Assembly (NCBI GenBank): GCA_019912545.1
Contig: JAIOIK010000112.1
Location: 74,038-116,376, forward strand
Reading direction: 5' to 3'
DNA from: Ignavibacteria bacterium
GTDB lineage: Bacteria; Bacteroidota; Ignavibacteria; Tepidaquicellales; OLB5
Length of the DNA stretch: 42,339 nucleotides
The notes beneath the pieces were generated by a model, which saw only the letters and a list, made by a program, of their open reading frames with translations, had not been told where the DNA came from and did no database searches. The position numbers and the translations under genes were made by a program. How positions within the stretch are numbered: position 1 is the first letter of the stretch; every line of letters starts with the position of its first letter. Shown in pieces: positions 26,307 through 35,171 of the stretch.

Positions 26307-26388
26307 TTAGTATATTATCTTTAATAACAATATATTAGGGAATAAATACCGTTAATAGTGCATGTATATTGGATACAAAAAGTCTTAA

Positions 26389-26411
26389 ATTTTGCTTAAT
26401 TTAAGCAAAAT
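26389..26411. promoter_or_regulatory. 23-nt palindrome in the leader of the polysaccharide operon
   Basis: Arms ATTTTGCTTAA (26389-26399) and its exact reverse complement (26401-26411) surround a single T. It lies 35 nt before the aminotransferase ATG. The length and symmetry suit a dimeric repressor operator. As RNA it would form a weak A+U-rich hairpin, and the following sequence (ATTAAACATATTTT) could also make it a poor terminator for the TerC gene. Confidence 0.5.
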
Positions 26412-26446
26412 ATTAAACATATTTTATATAGAAAGCCAAGGATTTG

Positions 26447-27556
26447 ATGAAGGTACCGTTTGTGGATCTAAAAACACAATATTCGGGAATTAAAGAAGGA
26501 GTATTAAAAGAGATTAATGAGGTTCTTGAAAGCACAGCTTATATTTGCGGAAAGAAAGCGAAGAAGTTTGAGGAAGATTTCGCTAAAATTCATGATGTTA
26601 AGTATTCAATAGCTCTTAGCTCCGGTACAGATGCCCTCCATGTAGCAGTTCACTCTCTCGGAATTGGCCCGGGTGACGAAGTTATAGTTCCTGTAAACAC
26701 ATTTATTGCAACCGCAGAAGGTGTTTCTGCATGCGGTGCGACACCCGTTTTTGTGGATAATGATGAACAAACATATAACATTGATCCTTCAAAAATTGAT
26801 GCAGCAATTACCTCCAAGACTAAAGCAATCATACCAGTACATTTGTATGGACAGCCGGCAGAAATGGACCGGATTCTTGATATCGCAGATGATCACAATC
26901 TATATGTTATTGAAGACTGCGCGCAGGCTCACTTGGCAGAATACAAAGACCAAAAAATTGGCGGACTGGGAGATATTGGTACATTTAGTTTTTACCCGGG
27001 CAAAAATCTTGGCGCATATGGCGAGGGCGGAGCAGTCACAACAAATGATGACAGGCTTTTTGACTTCATGCTTAAATACCGCCAGCACGGTTCAACTGAA
27101 AAATATGTACATGAAATTATTGGACATAATTTCAGAATGGAAGAGATCCAGGCCGGTGTGCTTAACGTTAAATTGAAGTATATCGAAAAGTGGACCCAAA
27201 ACCGCAGAAGGATCGCAGCTTTATACTCTAAGACATTTGCTGATCTGGGAATAAGCGAAGTTATTACTCCTTATAATCCTGTTCACGTCAAGCCGGTTTA
27301 TCATTTGTATATTGTTCGTGTTCCTAAAAGAGAGGAACTGGTTAAATTTCTCAATGAGAAAGGGATCCAAACTGGGCTTCACTATCCCCTCCCGCTTCAT
27401 ATGCAGAAGGCATACTCTCACATGGGATATACTCCGGATGATTTCCCGGTCGCGAAGAAACTTGCTGGTGAAATACTTTCAATACCGATGTACCCGGAGA
27501 TGACTGGTGATATGGTAGAATATGTTTGCGACACAGTTAAAGCTTTCTACAAATAA
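26447..27556 (+). CDS. PLP-dependent sugar aminotransferase (DegT/DnrJ/EryC1/StrS family)
   Basis: This enzyme transfers an amino group from glutamate to a keto-sugar nucleotide, with PLP as cofactor. Family marks include SIALSSGTDALHVAV, GDEVIVPVNTFIAT, VIPVHLYGQ, VIEDCAQAHLA and FSFYPGKNLGAYGEGGA, in which K186 is the PLP lysine. The FYPGKNLGA form is that of WbpE, FdtB and PorR-like 3-aminotransferases rather than of PglE types, so a 3-keto substrate is favoured. ATG 26447 is chosen because AAGGA precedes it at good spacing; the TTG at 26444 is in frame. It is the first gene of the operon and abuts the next with no gap. The oxidoreductase and acyltransferase that would act before and after it are three and four genes on. 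Confidence 0.92.
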   Translation: MKVPFVDLKTQYSGIKEGVLKEINEVLESTAYICGKKAKKFEEDFAKIHDVKYSIALSSGTDALHVAVHSLGIGPGDEVIVPVNTFIATAEGVSACGATPVFVDNDEQTYNIDPSKIDAAITSKTKAIIPVHLYGQPAEMDRILDIADDHNLYVIEDCAQAHLAEYKDQKIGGLGDIGTFSFYPGKNLGAYGEGGAVTTNDDRLFDFMLKYRQHGSTEKYVHEIIGHNFRMEEIQAGVLNVKLKYIEKWTQNRRRIAALYSKTFADLGISEVITPYNPVHVKPVYHLYIVRVPKREELVKFLNEKGIQTGLHYPLPLHMQKAYSHMGYTPDDFPVAKKLAGEILSIPMYPEMTGDMVEYVCDTVKAFYK

Positions 27557-29017
27557 ATGCTGGACGAATTCATAAAAAAGTGGGGAGCAAAAAAGCTGAT
27601 CATATCAGTCAATGATATTTTCTGCACAACACTTTCATTTATCCTGGCGTTATATTTAACTGTCCCTGATATCAGCGTGTATTTTACAGAGGCCTCATAT
27701 ATCGAAAAACTCTTGATCTTTATTTTCGGTGCTTTTCTCATAATTCCTATCTTCAGATACTACCAGCTATACAAGCACAAATATTTCCTGCAGGTTGGCG
27801 AGCAGACACTCCTGATATTAAAAGGATTGTTAATAAACAGCATATTAATAATCCTCGCCATATTCTTAGTTAAAACTCAGGAAGCATTGCATGATTCAAG
27901 AACGCAAGTTATAATTTATTTTGCATCTGCATTCACTCTGCTGTTCTTATCCAGAGTATTGATCTTGAGGCGGTTCCTGCGTGCAAACTATGTTGGCGGG
28001 AATATCAAAGAGTTCCTTACAAGGCGGGTTCTTGCAATTGGCGCCGGCAATCTAGGGATGTTTTTTGCAGAATTACTGACGGTTAAGCCCCATTATCACA
28101 TAGAACTGGTTGCCTTCCTGGATGACAATCCTCTAAAGCAAGGGCTGAGCATTAATCATATCCCGGTACTTGGTACTTCAAAAGATATTGATAGAATTGT
28201 AGATGAGCAGGAAATCGATGAGATTTTTATAACGATCCAGAGTATAGAGAACAAGAACCTTCTTGATCTGATCGAAAAATGCAAATTAACTAACTGCCAT
28301 GTCAATCTTGTATCAAACCATTTTGATATAATCACAGCTAAGCTTGATGAAGGAGAGTACCATGACCTGAAGGTTATTTCGGTTTCTCCGAAAATGTCAC
28401 CCTTGTATTCTGAAAGATTCAAACGGAAGTTTGATATTGCTGCATCGGGCTTCCTGATCTTATTATTGGCTCCAGTTTGGATATCAATTGCTCTTGCTAT
28501 AAAGTTAAGTTCAAAAGGGCCGGTTTTTTATAGTACTGATGTTATAGGAAAAAACGGGAAAAAATTCAAATGGTTCAAATTCAGAACTATGATGGAAAAT
28601 AATGACTCAAGTGTTCACGAATTACACCTGGAAAAGCTCATCACGGCTAACAAAGGATATAAAAAGCTGGTAAATGACCCGAGGATAACATCAGTTGGAA
28701 GGCTTCTCAGGAAATTCAGTCTTGATGAACTGCCGCAGTTATTCAATGTATTTAAAGGGAATATGAGCCTGGTTGGCCCGCGCCCGTGTCTGCCATATGA
28801 ATACGAACATTTCAAAGACTGGCATAAGCTGAAATATAAAGTTATACCGGGCATAACAGGCCTTGCACAGATAGTAGCAAGAAACCGTGAAGATGTTACG
28901 TTCAGCGATTCTGTTTTGCTTGATCTTTATTATGCCGATAATCAGTCTCTATGGCTTGATCTTAAAATACTTTTCAAAACCATACCTGTTATGGTTTTTG
29001 GCAAGGGAGGAATTTAG
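27557..29017 (+). CDS. polyprenyl-phosphate sugar-1-phosphate transferase (WcaJ-like)
   Basis: This is an initiating transferase that moves a sugar-1-phosphate from a nucleotide sugar to undecaprenyl phosphate at the inner membrane. It has four N-terminal helices (about residues 15-138), a CoA-binding-like Rossmann domain with [19 protein letters not shown] (157-174), a membrane helix at about 295-316 and a C-terminal catalytic domain. That domain carries WFKFRTM (339-345), the catalytic-type [11 protein letters not shown] (388-398, D390-E391) and MSLVGPRP (403-410). At 486 residues it matches the long WcaJ/WbaP class. It begins on the base after the aminotransferase stop. Which sugar it transfers is unknown. 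Its UAG stop at 29015 is in frame with the following gene. Confidence 0.94.
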   Translation: MLDEFIKKWGAKKLIISVNDIFCTTLSFILALYLTVPDISVYFTEASYIEKLLIFIFGAFLIIPIFRYYQLYKHKYFLQVGEQTLLILKGLLINSILIILAIFLVKTQEALHDSRTQVIIYFASAFTLLFLSRVLILRRFLRANYVGGNIKEFLTRRVLAIGAGNLGMFFAELLTVKPHYHIELVAFLDDNPLKQGLSINHIPVLGTSKDIDRIVDEQEIDEIFITIQSIENKNLLDLIEKCKLTNCHVNLVSNHFDIITAKLDEGEYHDLKVISVSPKMSPLYSERFKRKFDIAASGFLILLLAPVWISIALAIKLSSKGPVFYSTDVIGKNGKKFKWFKFRTMMENNDSSVHELHLEKLITANKGYKKLVNDPRITSVGRLLRKFSLDELPQLFNVFKGNMSLVGPRPCLPYEYEHFKDWHKLKYKVIPGITGLAQIVARNREDVTFSDSVLLDLYYADNQSLWLDLKILFKTIPVMVFGKGGI

Positions 29018-29020
29018 AAA

Positions 29021-30064
29021 ATCAAATCAACTCAGAAAACAATTAATGTAGGTGTTATTGGATGCGGATATTGGGGACCCAAGCTGGTCAGAAATTTCCA
29101 CAGCATTCCCGGCTGCAGGGTAAAGAAAGTAAGCGACTTGAAATCCGGCAGGCTGGATTTTATCAGGAAAGAATTCCCTGTTGTTGAAACAACAAAAGAC
29201 TACCGTGAGATATTGAAGGACAAAGGTATTAATGCAGTTGTAATTGCAACACCCGTTACAACACATCGTGAAATTGCCGAAGAAGCAATGTTTTTGGGAA
29301 AACACGTTTTTGTTGAAAAACCGCTTGCCCTCAGCATAGAAGAAGCTGAATCGATGGTGTATACATCAGGCAAGCTTGAAAAGAAACTCGCTGTTGGCCA
29401 TGTTTTCCAGTTCGCTCCGGCAGTAATGAAGATCAAAGAACTGCTGAAGAAAAAGATTATTGGCAAAGTACTGCATATTACTTCTACCAGGATCAATTTG
29501 GGGCCTCCCGAAACAGAAGTTGATGTAATCTGGGACCTGGGCCCTCATGATTATTCCATAATACTTCATTTGCTCGGAGAGTCACCATGGAAAGTTAATT
29601 CTACAAGGAATGAATATCCTTTTGGAACTTCTAACAAACCTGGATCAAAAACAAAAAACAGACTTACAAATAATGCTCATATAGATCTTAGTTTCAAAAG
29701 CGGTATAACCGCTCATATTCATCTTGGATGGCTGTCATCAAACAAAATGCGTTTGATGCAGATATTTGGAACTGAAGGAACTCTTGTGTACGATGAGATG
29801 CTCGCGCTTGATGGAAAACTGAAACTGTATGGAAAAGGCGTTGATAACAGGATCAAAAATAAAGCTTCTGATTCGGCAAGCCTGGGATATAATTCAGGCG
29901 AAATTACATTGATACAACTGGAACAGCATGAACCGCTTAGGCTTGAATGCCAGGAATTTATTAATGCCATATTGTTCGATAAACCAATTATTAACAATGG
30001 GATTATCGGGCTTGAAGTAGTTAAGCTGCTTGAGACCTCAAGCGAGTCATTTACCAAAAGCTGA
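29021..30064 (+). CDS. Gfo/Idh/MocA-family oxidoreductase with no standard start codon
   Basis: The protein is an NAD(P)-dependent sugar dehydrogenase of the WbpB/WlbA kind. The Rossmann motif is INVGVIGCGYWGPK, followed by VIATPVTTHREIAEEA, KHVFVEKPLALS (the EKP catalytic Lys motif) and VAVGHVFQF-like AVGHVFQFAPA. The Rossmann region is encoded at about 29042-29083, yet no ATG, GTG or TTG occurs in frame between the upstream UAG (29015) and TTG 29138, and that TTG would delete the motif. ATC 29021 follows GGAGG by 10 nt and is used here; ATT 29042 is another candidate. The gene is in the same frame as the preceding transferase. It presumably oxidises C3 of a UDP- or dTDP-sugar before transamination. 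Confidence 0.86.
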   Translation: MKSTQKTINVGVIGCGYWGPKLVRNFHSIPGCRVKKVSDLKSGRLDFIRKEFPVVETTKDYREILKDKGINAVVIATPVTTHREIAEEAMFLGKHVFVEKPLALSIEEAESMVYTSGKLEKKLAVGHVFQFAPAVMKIKELLKKKIIGKVLHITSTRINLGPPETEVDVIWDLGPHDYSIILHLLGESPWKVNSTRNEYPFGTSNKPGSKTKNRLTNNAHIDLSFKSGITAHIHLGWLSSNKMRLMQIFGTEGTLVYDEMLALDGKLKLYGKGVDNRIKNKASDSASLGYNSGEITLIQLEQHEPLRLECQEFINAILFDKPIINNGIIGLEVVKLLETSSESFTKS

Positions 30065-30066
30065 AA

Positions 30067-30654
30067 ATGGAAAAGAATGCGTATTTTATCCACCCAAATG
30101 CAATAGTTGAGTCTACAAGTATCGGGGCGAAAACCAGGATTTGGGCTTTTGCTCATGTACTGAAAAATGTTGAGATCGGGGAAGATTGCAATTTGTGCGA
30201 TTATGTTTTTGTTGAAAGCGGTGTGAGAATCGGTAACCGTGTCACAATAAAAAATGGCATATCTCTTTGGGAGGGACTTGAAGTTGAAGATGATGTGTTC
30301 CTTGGGCCAAACGCTGTTTTCACAAACGATATGTTCCCAAGAAGTAAAAGGCATAGTGGGAATTTTCTGAAAACCTTATTGAAAAAAGGCTGCAGCGTTG
30401 GGGCAAATGCTACTATTTTGTGCGGAATTACATTAGGAAAGTATTGTATGATTGGCGCAGGAGCAGTTGTAACCAAAAGCGTACCGGATTTTGCTCTGGT
30501 TACAGGTAATCCGGCAAGAATAATGTACTGGATATCGAAGACTGGGGAGAAACTTATATTTGATTCAGAGAAACAGGCTTCAGATTCAGACGGAAATAAA
30601 TATTTGCTGAACATTAAAGAGCAGGAAAACTTAAATTACGTAACGGAAATCTAA
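30067..30654 (+). CDS. left-handed beta-helix sugar N-acyltransferase (WbpD/WlbB-like)
   Basis: The 195-residue protein is built of hexapeptide repeats ([LIV]-G-x4), e.g. ATSIGAKTRIWAFAHV-like turns, VEIGEDCNL, VRIGNRVTIKNG and VFLGPNAVFTND. The FLGPNAVFTNDMFPRS stretch and the final IGAGAVVTKSVPDFALVTGNPARIM are diagnostic of WbpD/WlbB and FdtC-like transferases, which put an acetyl group from acetyl-CoA on a sugar amine. It lies 2 nt after the oxidoreductase stop and abuts the next gene. With the aminotransferase and oxidoreductase it forms the classical three-step set that makes a 3-acetamido sugar nucleotide. Whether the sugar is a uronic acid cannot be decided; no WbpA-like dehydrogenase is present. 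Confidence 0.9.
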   Translation: MEKNAYFIHPNAIVESTSIGAKTRIWAFAHVLKNVEIGEDCNLCDYVFVESGVRIGNRVTIKNGISLWEGLEVEDDVFLGPNAVFTNDMFPRSKRHSGNFLKTLLKKGCSVGANATILCGITLGKYCMIGAGAVVTKSVPDFALVTGNPARIMYWISKTGEKLIFDSEKQASDSDGNKYLLNIKEQENLNYVTEI

Positions 30655-31644
30655 ATGATAATTTCACAGACTCCACTTAGAATTAGTCTCGCAGGAGGCG
30701 GGACAGATCTAACGAATTATTATTCTGCACATGAAGGCTTAGTTGTAAGCACTGCTATTGATAAGTATATTTATGTGGTAATAAAAGAAAGATTTGATGA
30801 CCTTATCTATGTTGATTATTCCAAAAAAGAGATCGTAAACTCAATAGATGAAATTCAACATGACCTTGTACGGGAAGCTGCCAAAAAAACCGGATTGCAC
30901 CATGGCTTTGAGGTCATGATGCTTGCAGACATCCCTTCCGAAGGATCCGGACTTGGTTCTTCCAGCAGTTTAACTGTTGGATTGCTGCACGCATTTTACC
31001 AATTCAGAGGAATTCTTGTCACATCTGAGCAGCTGGCTAAAGAAGCATGCGAGATAGAAATAAAAATCCTAAAAAGACCCATAGGTAAGCAGGATCAGTA
31101 TATTGCAGCATACGGCGGTTTAAAGGCTTTCAGGTTCTGCAAAGATGAATCTGTAGAAGTTAAAGATATAAATATAGATAGCGAACCCAAGAGGAAGCTT
31201 GGCTCAAACCTGCTGCTTTTTTTTACAGATGTTACCCGTAAAGCTGCATCAATACTTGAAGAGCAAAGCAATAACATACTATCAAAGCTTGAATTCCACC
31301 ACAGGATAAAAGAACTTGCCTTCGATTCACTTGACGGATTAAACAGTCTTGATATAAACAGGATTGGTGATAACCTGAAAATTAACTGGGAAATGAAAAA
31401 ACAGCTGGCATCAAATGTCTCTAACCGCGAAATTGACAAAATGCACAATTTAGCTATGGATGGCGGCGCACTTGGGGCTAAAATTTCCGGTGCCGGAGGC
31501 GGTGGTTTTCTGCTGGTGTATTGTGAAAGAGACAGACAGGATAATTTGAGGAGAACTTTAAGAAAATACAGAGAACTTCCTTTTCTTCTTGAAAAATTCG
31601 GCAGCAAAATTATATTTGATCAGACCCGGTACGATATTAAGTAA
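30655..31644 (+). CDS. GHMP-family sugar kinase, heptose-7-phosphate kinase-like (HddA)
   Basis: The protein has the three GHMP kinase motifs: ISQTPLRISLAGGGTDL at the N-terminus, ADIPSEGSGLGSSSSLTVGL (phosphate-binding loop, residues 94-106) and KISGAGGGGFLLVY near the C-terminus. The PLRISLAGGGTDL and GSGLGSSSSLTV forms are those of HddA, which phosphorylates D-glycero-D-manno-heptose 7-phosphate at C1 in the GDP-heptose route. Length (329) fits. A GmhA-like isomerase three genes on supports this, but the phosphatase and nucleotidyltransferase of the route are not in the window. Related kinases for fucose or other sugars are an alternative. Confidence 0.87.
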   Translation: MIISQTPLRISLAGGGTDLTNYYSAHEGLVVSTAIDKYIYVVIKERFDDLIYVDYSKKEIVNSIDEIQHDLVREAAKKTGLHHGFEVMMLADIPSEGSGLGSSSSLTVGLLHAFYQFRGILVTSEQLAKEACEIEIKILKRPIGKQDQYIAAYGGLKAFRFCKDESVEVKDINIDSEPKRKLGSNLLLFFTDVTRKAASILEEQSNNILSKLEFHHRIKELAFDSLDGLNSLDINRIGDNLKINWEMKKQLASNVSNREIDKMHNLAMDGGALGAKISGAGGGGFLLVYCERDRQDNLRRTLRKYRELPFLLEKFGSKIIFDQTRYDIK

Positions 31645-31662
31645 TTTTAAGATAAGCAGTAT

Positions 31663-32787
31663 ATGTCATTAGTTTTAGTAACAGGAGGAGCCGGCTTCAT
31701 AGGGTCACATACAGTTGATAGGCTTTTACAGCTTGGCTATGATGTGCGGATACTGGATAATCTTCAAAAACCCGTTCACCTTAAAGGAAAGCCGTCTTAT
31801 GTACCCGCTGAAGCAGAGTTTATCCTGGGCGATGTAAGAGACCGTGAGACAATTGAAAATGCATTGAATGACGTAGAATACATCTTTCATCTTGCTGCAT
31901 ACCAGGATTACCTGCCGGATTTTTCAACTTTTTTTCATGTTAATTCTGTAAGCACTGCCTTGATCTACGAAATCGCAGTTGCCAAAAATCTGCCGATTAA
32001 AAAGATAATTGTTGCATCTTCTCAATTTGTTACCGGTGAAGGCATATACCGTTCTGCATCCGGCAAGTTGTACTATCCAAAACGCAGAAGTAATCAGCAG
32101 CTTGAAAAAGGGCAGTGGGATTTTACAGATGAAGACGGAATTAAGCTCGAATATGTATGGACACCTGAAACTTATGCAGCCCCTCCTAATCAATATGCAA
32201 TTTCCAAGTATTCCCAGGAATTAATGGCGCTCAACTTTGGGGTACGGTACAATATTCCCAGTGTTGCTATGAGATATTCCATCGTGCAGGGATCAAGGCA
32301 ATCATTTTATAATATGTACAGCGGTGCATGCAGGATATTTTCTTTAAGCTATTACTTTGATAAAGCTCCGGTTGTTTACGAAGATGGATTGATGCAAAGA
32401 GATTTTGTAAATGTACATGATGTTGTTGATGCAAATATTCTTGCTATGACAGATGACAGAGCAGATTACCAGGCATTTAATGTTGGCGGAGGAATCTCAT
32501 ATACAGTAAAAGAATTTGCCGGGTTAGTTGCAGCAGAATTCGGAAAGAGCTCTATTAAGCCAAATATTACAGGAGAGTACCGGTTTGGCGATACAAGGAA
32601 CGCATGTTCTGATATAACCAAATTAAAGGGGCTTGGCTGGAGCCCAAAAAGGGCAGCCAGTGATAGCGTAAAAGAATATATTGAATACCTAAAAGCACAA
32701 ACAGATATAGAAGATATACTTGATTATGCAGAAAAAACAATGAAAAACCTTAATGTTGTAAGAAAATCTATTAAACGTATAAAATGA
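31663..32787 (+). CDS. NAD-dependent sugar epimerase/dehydratase (extended SDR)
   Basis: This is an extended short-chain dehydrogenase: VTGGAGFIGSHTVDRL (residues 6-21) binds NAD, IFHLAAYQDYLPD follows, IIVASSQF supplies the catalytic Ser, and NQYAISKY gives the YxxxK pair (Y178, K182). The C-terminal half binds the sugar nucleotide (MQRDFVNVHDVVDANILAM, AFNVGGG). Family members epimerise, dehydrate or reduce nucleotide sugars in the cytoplasm; the reaction is not determinable here. A lysine-rich tail of about 40 residues extends beyond the usual end. Given its place between heptose-type genes, it could act on a nucleotide heptose, which is inference. Confidence 0.88.
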   Translation: MSLVLVTGGAGFIGSHTVDRLLQLGYDVRILDNLQKPVHLKGKPSYVPAEAEFILGDVRDRETIENALNDVEYIFHLAAYQDYLPDFSTFFHVNSVSTALIYEIAVAKNLPIKKIIVASSQFVTGEGIYRSASGKLYYPKRRSNQQLEKGQWDFTDEDGIKLEYVWTPETYAAPPNQYAISKYSQELMALNFGVRYNIPSVAMRYSIVQGSRQSFYNMYSGACRIFSLSYYFDKAPVVYEDGLMQRDFVNVHDVVDANILAMTDDRADYQAFNVGGGISYTVKEFAGLVAAEFGKSSIKPNITGEYRFGDTRNACSDITKLKGLGWSPKRAASDSVKEYIEYLKAQTDIEDILDYAEKTMKNLNVVRKSIKRIK

Positions 32788-32877
32788 ATATTATTTTCCC
32801 CTTTCTGCATTCTTCATTGAGTAATACATAATTTATGATGATTTTTGTGAAATCAGGAAAGGAATATTTCAATAATT

Positions 32878-33450
32878 ATGGATTTTAGACAATATCAGAA
32901 ATCAGTGATCGGTGTGTTAGATACGCTTGATGGTGATGAAATTGAAACGTTTATCGACATGCTTATGGAAGCTTATAAAAACGATAGATTTGTTTTTGTA
33001 ATAGGCAATGGCGGGAGTGCTGCAAATGCATCTCATCTGGCACAAGATTTAGCTAAAGGAACACGCCGCTCTAAGGATCAGACTAAGAGGCTCAAAGCTT
33101 TAAGCTTAACAGATAATATGCCATTCATAACTGCACAGGGTAATGACGAAGGCTACGAGAGCATTTTCGAACAGCAGTTAAGGACATTTGCCAAATCAGG
33201 CGATTATGTTATAGCGATTAGCGGTTCAGGAAACAGCCCTAACATCATAAAAGCCATCGAGTGGGCAAATAGCAATGGCTTAAAGACAATTGGAGTTACT
33301 GGATTTGACGGAGGCAAACTAAGGGAAATGGCATCTCATACAGTACATGTTCCCCTTAATGACATGTGCACAGCCGAAAGCGTCCATTCAATTATATTTC
33401 ATTATGTTATTCTCGAAGTCCTTGAAAAAATGAAAAGCATCGCAAAATAA
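32878..33450 (+). CDS. SIS-domain phosphoheptose isomerase-like protein (GmhA-like)
   Basis: The 190-residue protein is a single SIS domain of GmhA type, which converts sedoheptulose 7-phosphate to heptose 7-phosphate. Seen are FVIGNGGSAANASHLAQDL (GNGGSAA 43-49), ITAQGNDEGYESIFEQQL, YVIAISGSGNSPNIIKA and MCTAESVHSIIFHYV. The last matches the position of the active-site acid and His of GmhA, although the exact residues differ (E-S-V-H). It lies 90 nt after the SDR gene, so an internal promoter is possible. No TAnnTTTG box was found there. An alternative is a DiaA-like or other sugar-phosphate isomerase, but the adjacent HddA-like kinase favours heptose. Confidence 0.84.
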   Translation: MDFRQYQKSVIGVLDTLDGDEIETFIDMLMEAYKNDRFVFVIGNGGSAANASHLAQDLAKGTRRSKDQTKRLKALSLTDNMPFITAQGNDEGYESIFEQQLRTFAKSGDYVIAISGSGNSPNIIKAIEWANSNGLKTIGVTGFDGGKLREMASHTVHVPLNDMCTAESVHSIIFHYVILEVLEKMKSIAK

Positions 33451-33475
33451 CACTTCAAACAACTAATAATACAAC

Positions 33476-35170
33476 ATGGGTAAGCTAAATTACTTTCTGG
33501 TTTTCTTTCTGGTCTTAACTGCTTCAGGAATATCTTTCTCGCAAGTGGAATTGGTTCCATTAAGTAATCCGGTATATGATTATCTTGATAGAATGTCTGT
33601 TCAAAAAGTAATTTCTGATTACTCATCATCCATGAGCCCTGTTTCAAGAAAAGAAGCGGCAAAAATGCTTCTTGAAATTAATACAAAACGTACTGAACTT
33701 TCAAAAACCGATAAAGCCCTGCTGGATCACTACCTTGTAGAATTTGAGTATGATGCTTACGGTACATTAAAGAAATCATCGAACTTCTTTTCAAAAAAAG
33801 GGATTGGCGAATTATTTTCAAATAAAAAACAAAAATATCTTTACTCTTCGACTGACTCAAATGTATCTTTTTTCTGGGATGCCATCGGAGAGATCCGCTA
33901 TATAGGATTGAATGGTGATTCCTCCGGTAAACCTCATGTTTTGCTTGGGCAGCTTGGCACGAGGATCAGGGGTACATTATTTAACTCAGTTGGATATTAT
34001 CTGAAACTCTCAAACGGAGCAAGGCTCGGAGGAACATCTGAAGACGCACAAAAAACTGCATTTGTTGACCCGATATTGTATTCAACCCGCAAATATGTGA
34101 GCGAGGGAAACAAAACTTTTGATAGTTATGAAGGATATTTAAGATACTCCACCGCATCAGAATGGATCGGGTTAACCGTTGGACGTGAAGCGCTTAGTTT
34201 CGGTACCGGTTTCATTGATAAAGTGATATTATCCAACAAGAACTCTGCGCCTTTTGATTTCCTGAAGCTTGACTTGCATTACAAAAAAGTGAGGTATTCC
34301 TTTTTTCATTCCAGTATTGTTGGTAATGATTCAGCCGGTGTACAGCTTTCTTCAAAGTATTTTGTATTCCACCGCTTAGAGCTTGGGCCATTCTTCAATA
34401 ACACTTTTAGGCTGGGTTTCAATGAAATGGTAATATACAGTAATATACCTATCAACTTTGCCTTCATTAATCCCATCAGCTTTTTGACTTCTGCCGATCT
34501 TAACACAGAGCTCCCGGGTAAGAATTCCAACAATACACTGCTTGGACTTGATATGCAGTTTACACCGGTAAAGAATCTCTCAATACAGGGTTCCATTCTT
34601 GCTGATGATATAAATTTCGGGACTATTACTAGCGACTCTACCGCTGGGAATGATAATAAATTTGGTTTACAGGCAGGCTTGATGTGGCAAAATGCATTTA
34701 CACTTCCGAACTTAAGCTTGACTTACGAGTATACAAGGCTTGATCCATTCGTATATTCTCACAGGGAGATAAACAACTCATACGCCAACTGGGGTCTGCC
34801 AATTGGTCATTCACTTAATCCTAATTCAGATGAACACGCTGTGAGGCTTGGTTTTAATTTTGGAAGCAGGTTGTATCTAGCGTTAACTTTCAAGCATCAA
34901 AGAACCGGTGAGAACTATACAGATAGCCTTGGAAATTTTGTAAATGCCGGTTCAGATATTCTCTACGGAAAAGGCGACTTCCTGAGAAAGAATACATTTT
35001 TGAATGGATTAAGAGTAGATAGAAATATCATTATAGCTGAACTTGTTTGGCAGCCAATACGTCAATATTATATTACTCTCAGATACCAAAGAAGAAATTT
35101 TGATTATCTGCAAAGTAACTCCAGGTTTGGAGAAAGTATATTTTGGGGAAGCTTAAGGATTGATTATTAA
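33476..35170 (+). CDS. outer-membrane beta-barrel, Wzi-like capsule assembly protein
   Basis: A signal peptide (NYFLVFFLVLTASGISFSQ) is followed by a helical N-terminal region with alternating charge (PVYDYLDRMSVQKVISDYSSS). Then there are many amphipathic strands ending in aromatic residues, e.g. GYYLKLSNGARLGG, EWIGLTVGREALSFGTGFID and YITLRYQRRNFDYL. The last residue region (IFWGSLRIDY) resembles an outer-membrane insertion signal. These features match Wzi/capsule-assembly barrels, which help hold exported polysaccharide on the surface. The family call is by pattern and gene context, so a generic porin-like barrel remains possible. Length 564 is in range. The next gene starts 1 nt after the stop. 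Confidence 0.75.
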   Translation: MGKLNYFLVFFLVLTASGISFSQVELVPLSNPVYDYLDRMSVQKVISDYSSSMSPVSRKEAAKMLLEINTKRTELSKTDKALLDHYLVEFEYDAYGTLKKSSNFFSKKGIGELFSNKKQKYLYSSTDSNVSFFWDAIGEIRYIGLNGDSSGKPHVLLGQLGTRIRGTLFNSVGYYLKLSNGARLGGTSEDAQKTAFVDPILYSTRKYVSEGNKTFDSYEGYLRYSTASEWIGLTVGREALSFGTGFIDKVILSNKNSAPFDFLKLDLHYKKVRYSFFHSSIVGNDSAGVQLSSKYFVFHRLELGPFFNNTFRLGFNEMVIYSNIPINFAFINPISFLTSADLNTELPGKNSNNTLLGLDMQFTPVKNLSIQGSILADDINFGTITSDSTAGNDNKFGLQAGLMWQNAFTLPNLSLTYEYTRLDPFVYSHREINNSYANWGLPIGHSLNPNSDEHAVRLGFNFGSRLYLALTFKHQRTGENYTDSLGNFVNAGSDILYGKGDFLRKNTFLNGLRVDRNIIIAELVWQPIRQYYITLRYQRRNFDYLQSNSRFGESIFWGSLRIDY

Positions 35171-35171
35171 A

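Noticed and set aside
26706-27176. A second plus-strand frame of 156 codons inside the aminotransferase gene
   Set aside because: The aminotransferase frame holds every family motif over the same bases; the alternative frame has low-complexity, non-conserved sequence.
29719-30354. A 211-codon minus-strand open frame across the oxidoreductase and acyltransferase genes
   Set aside because: Both plus-strand genes are clearly recognisable families; the antisense frame spans their junction and shows no domain or signal.
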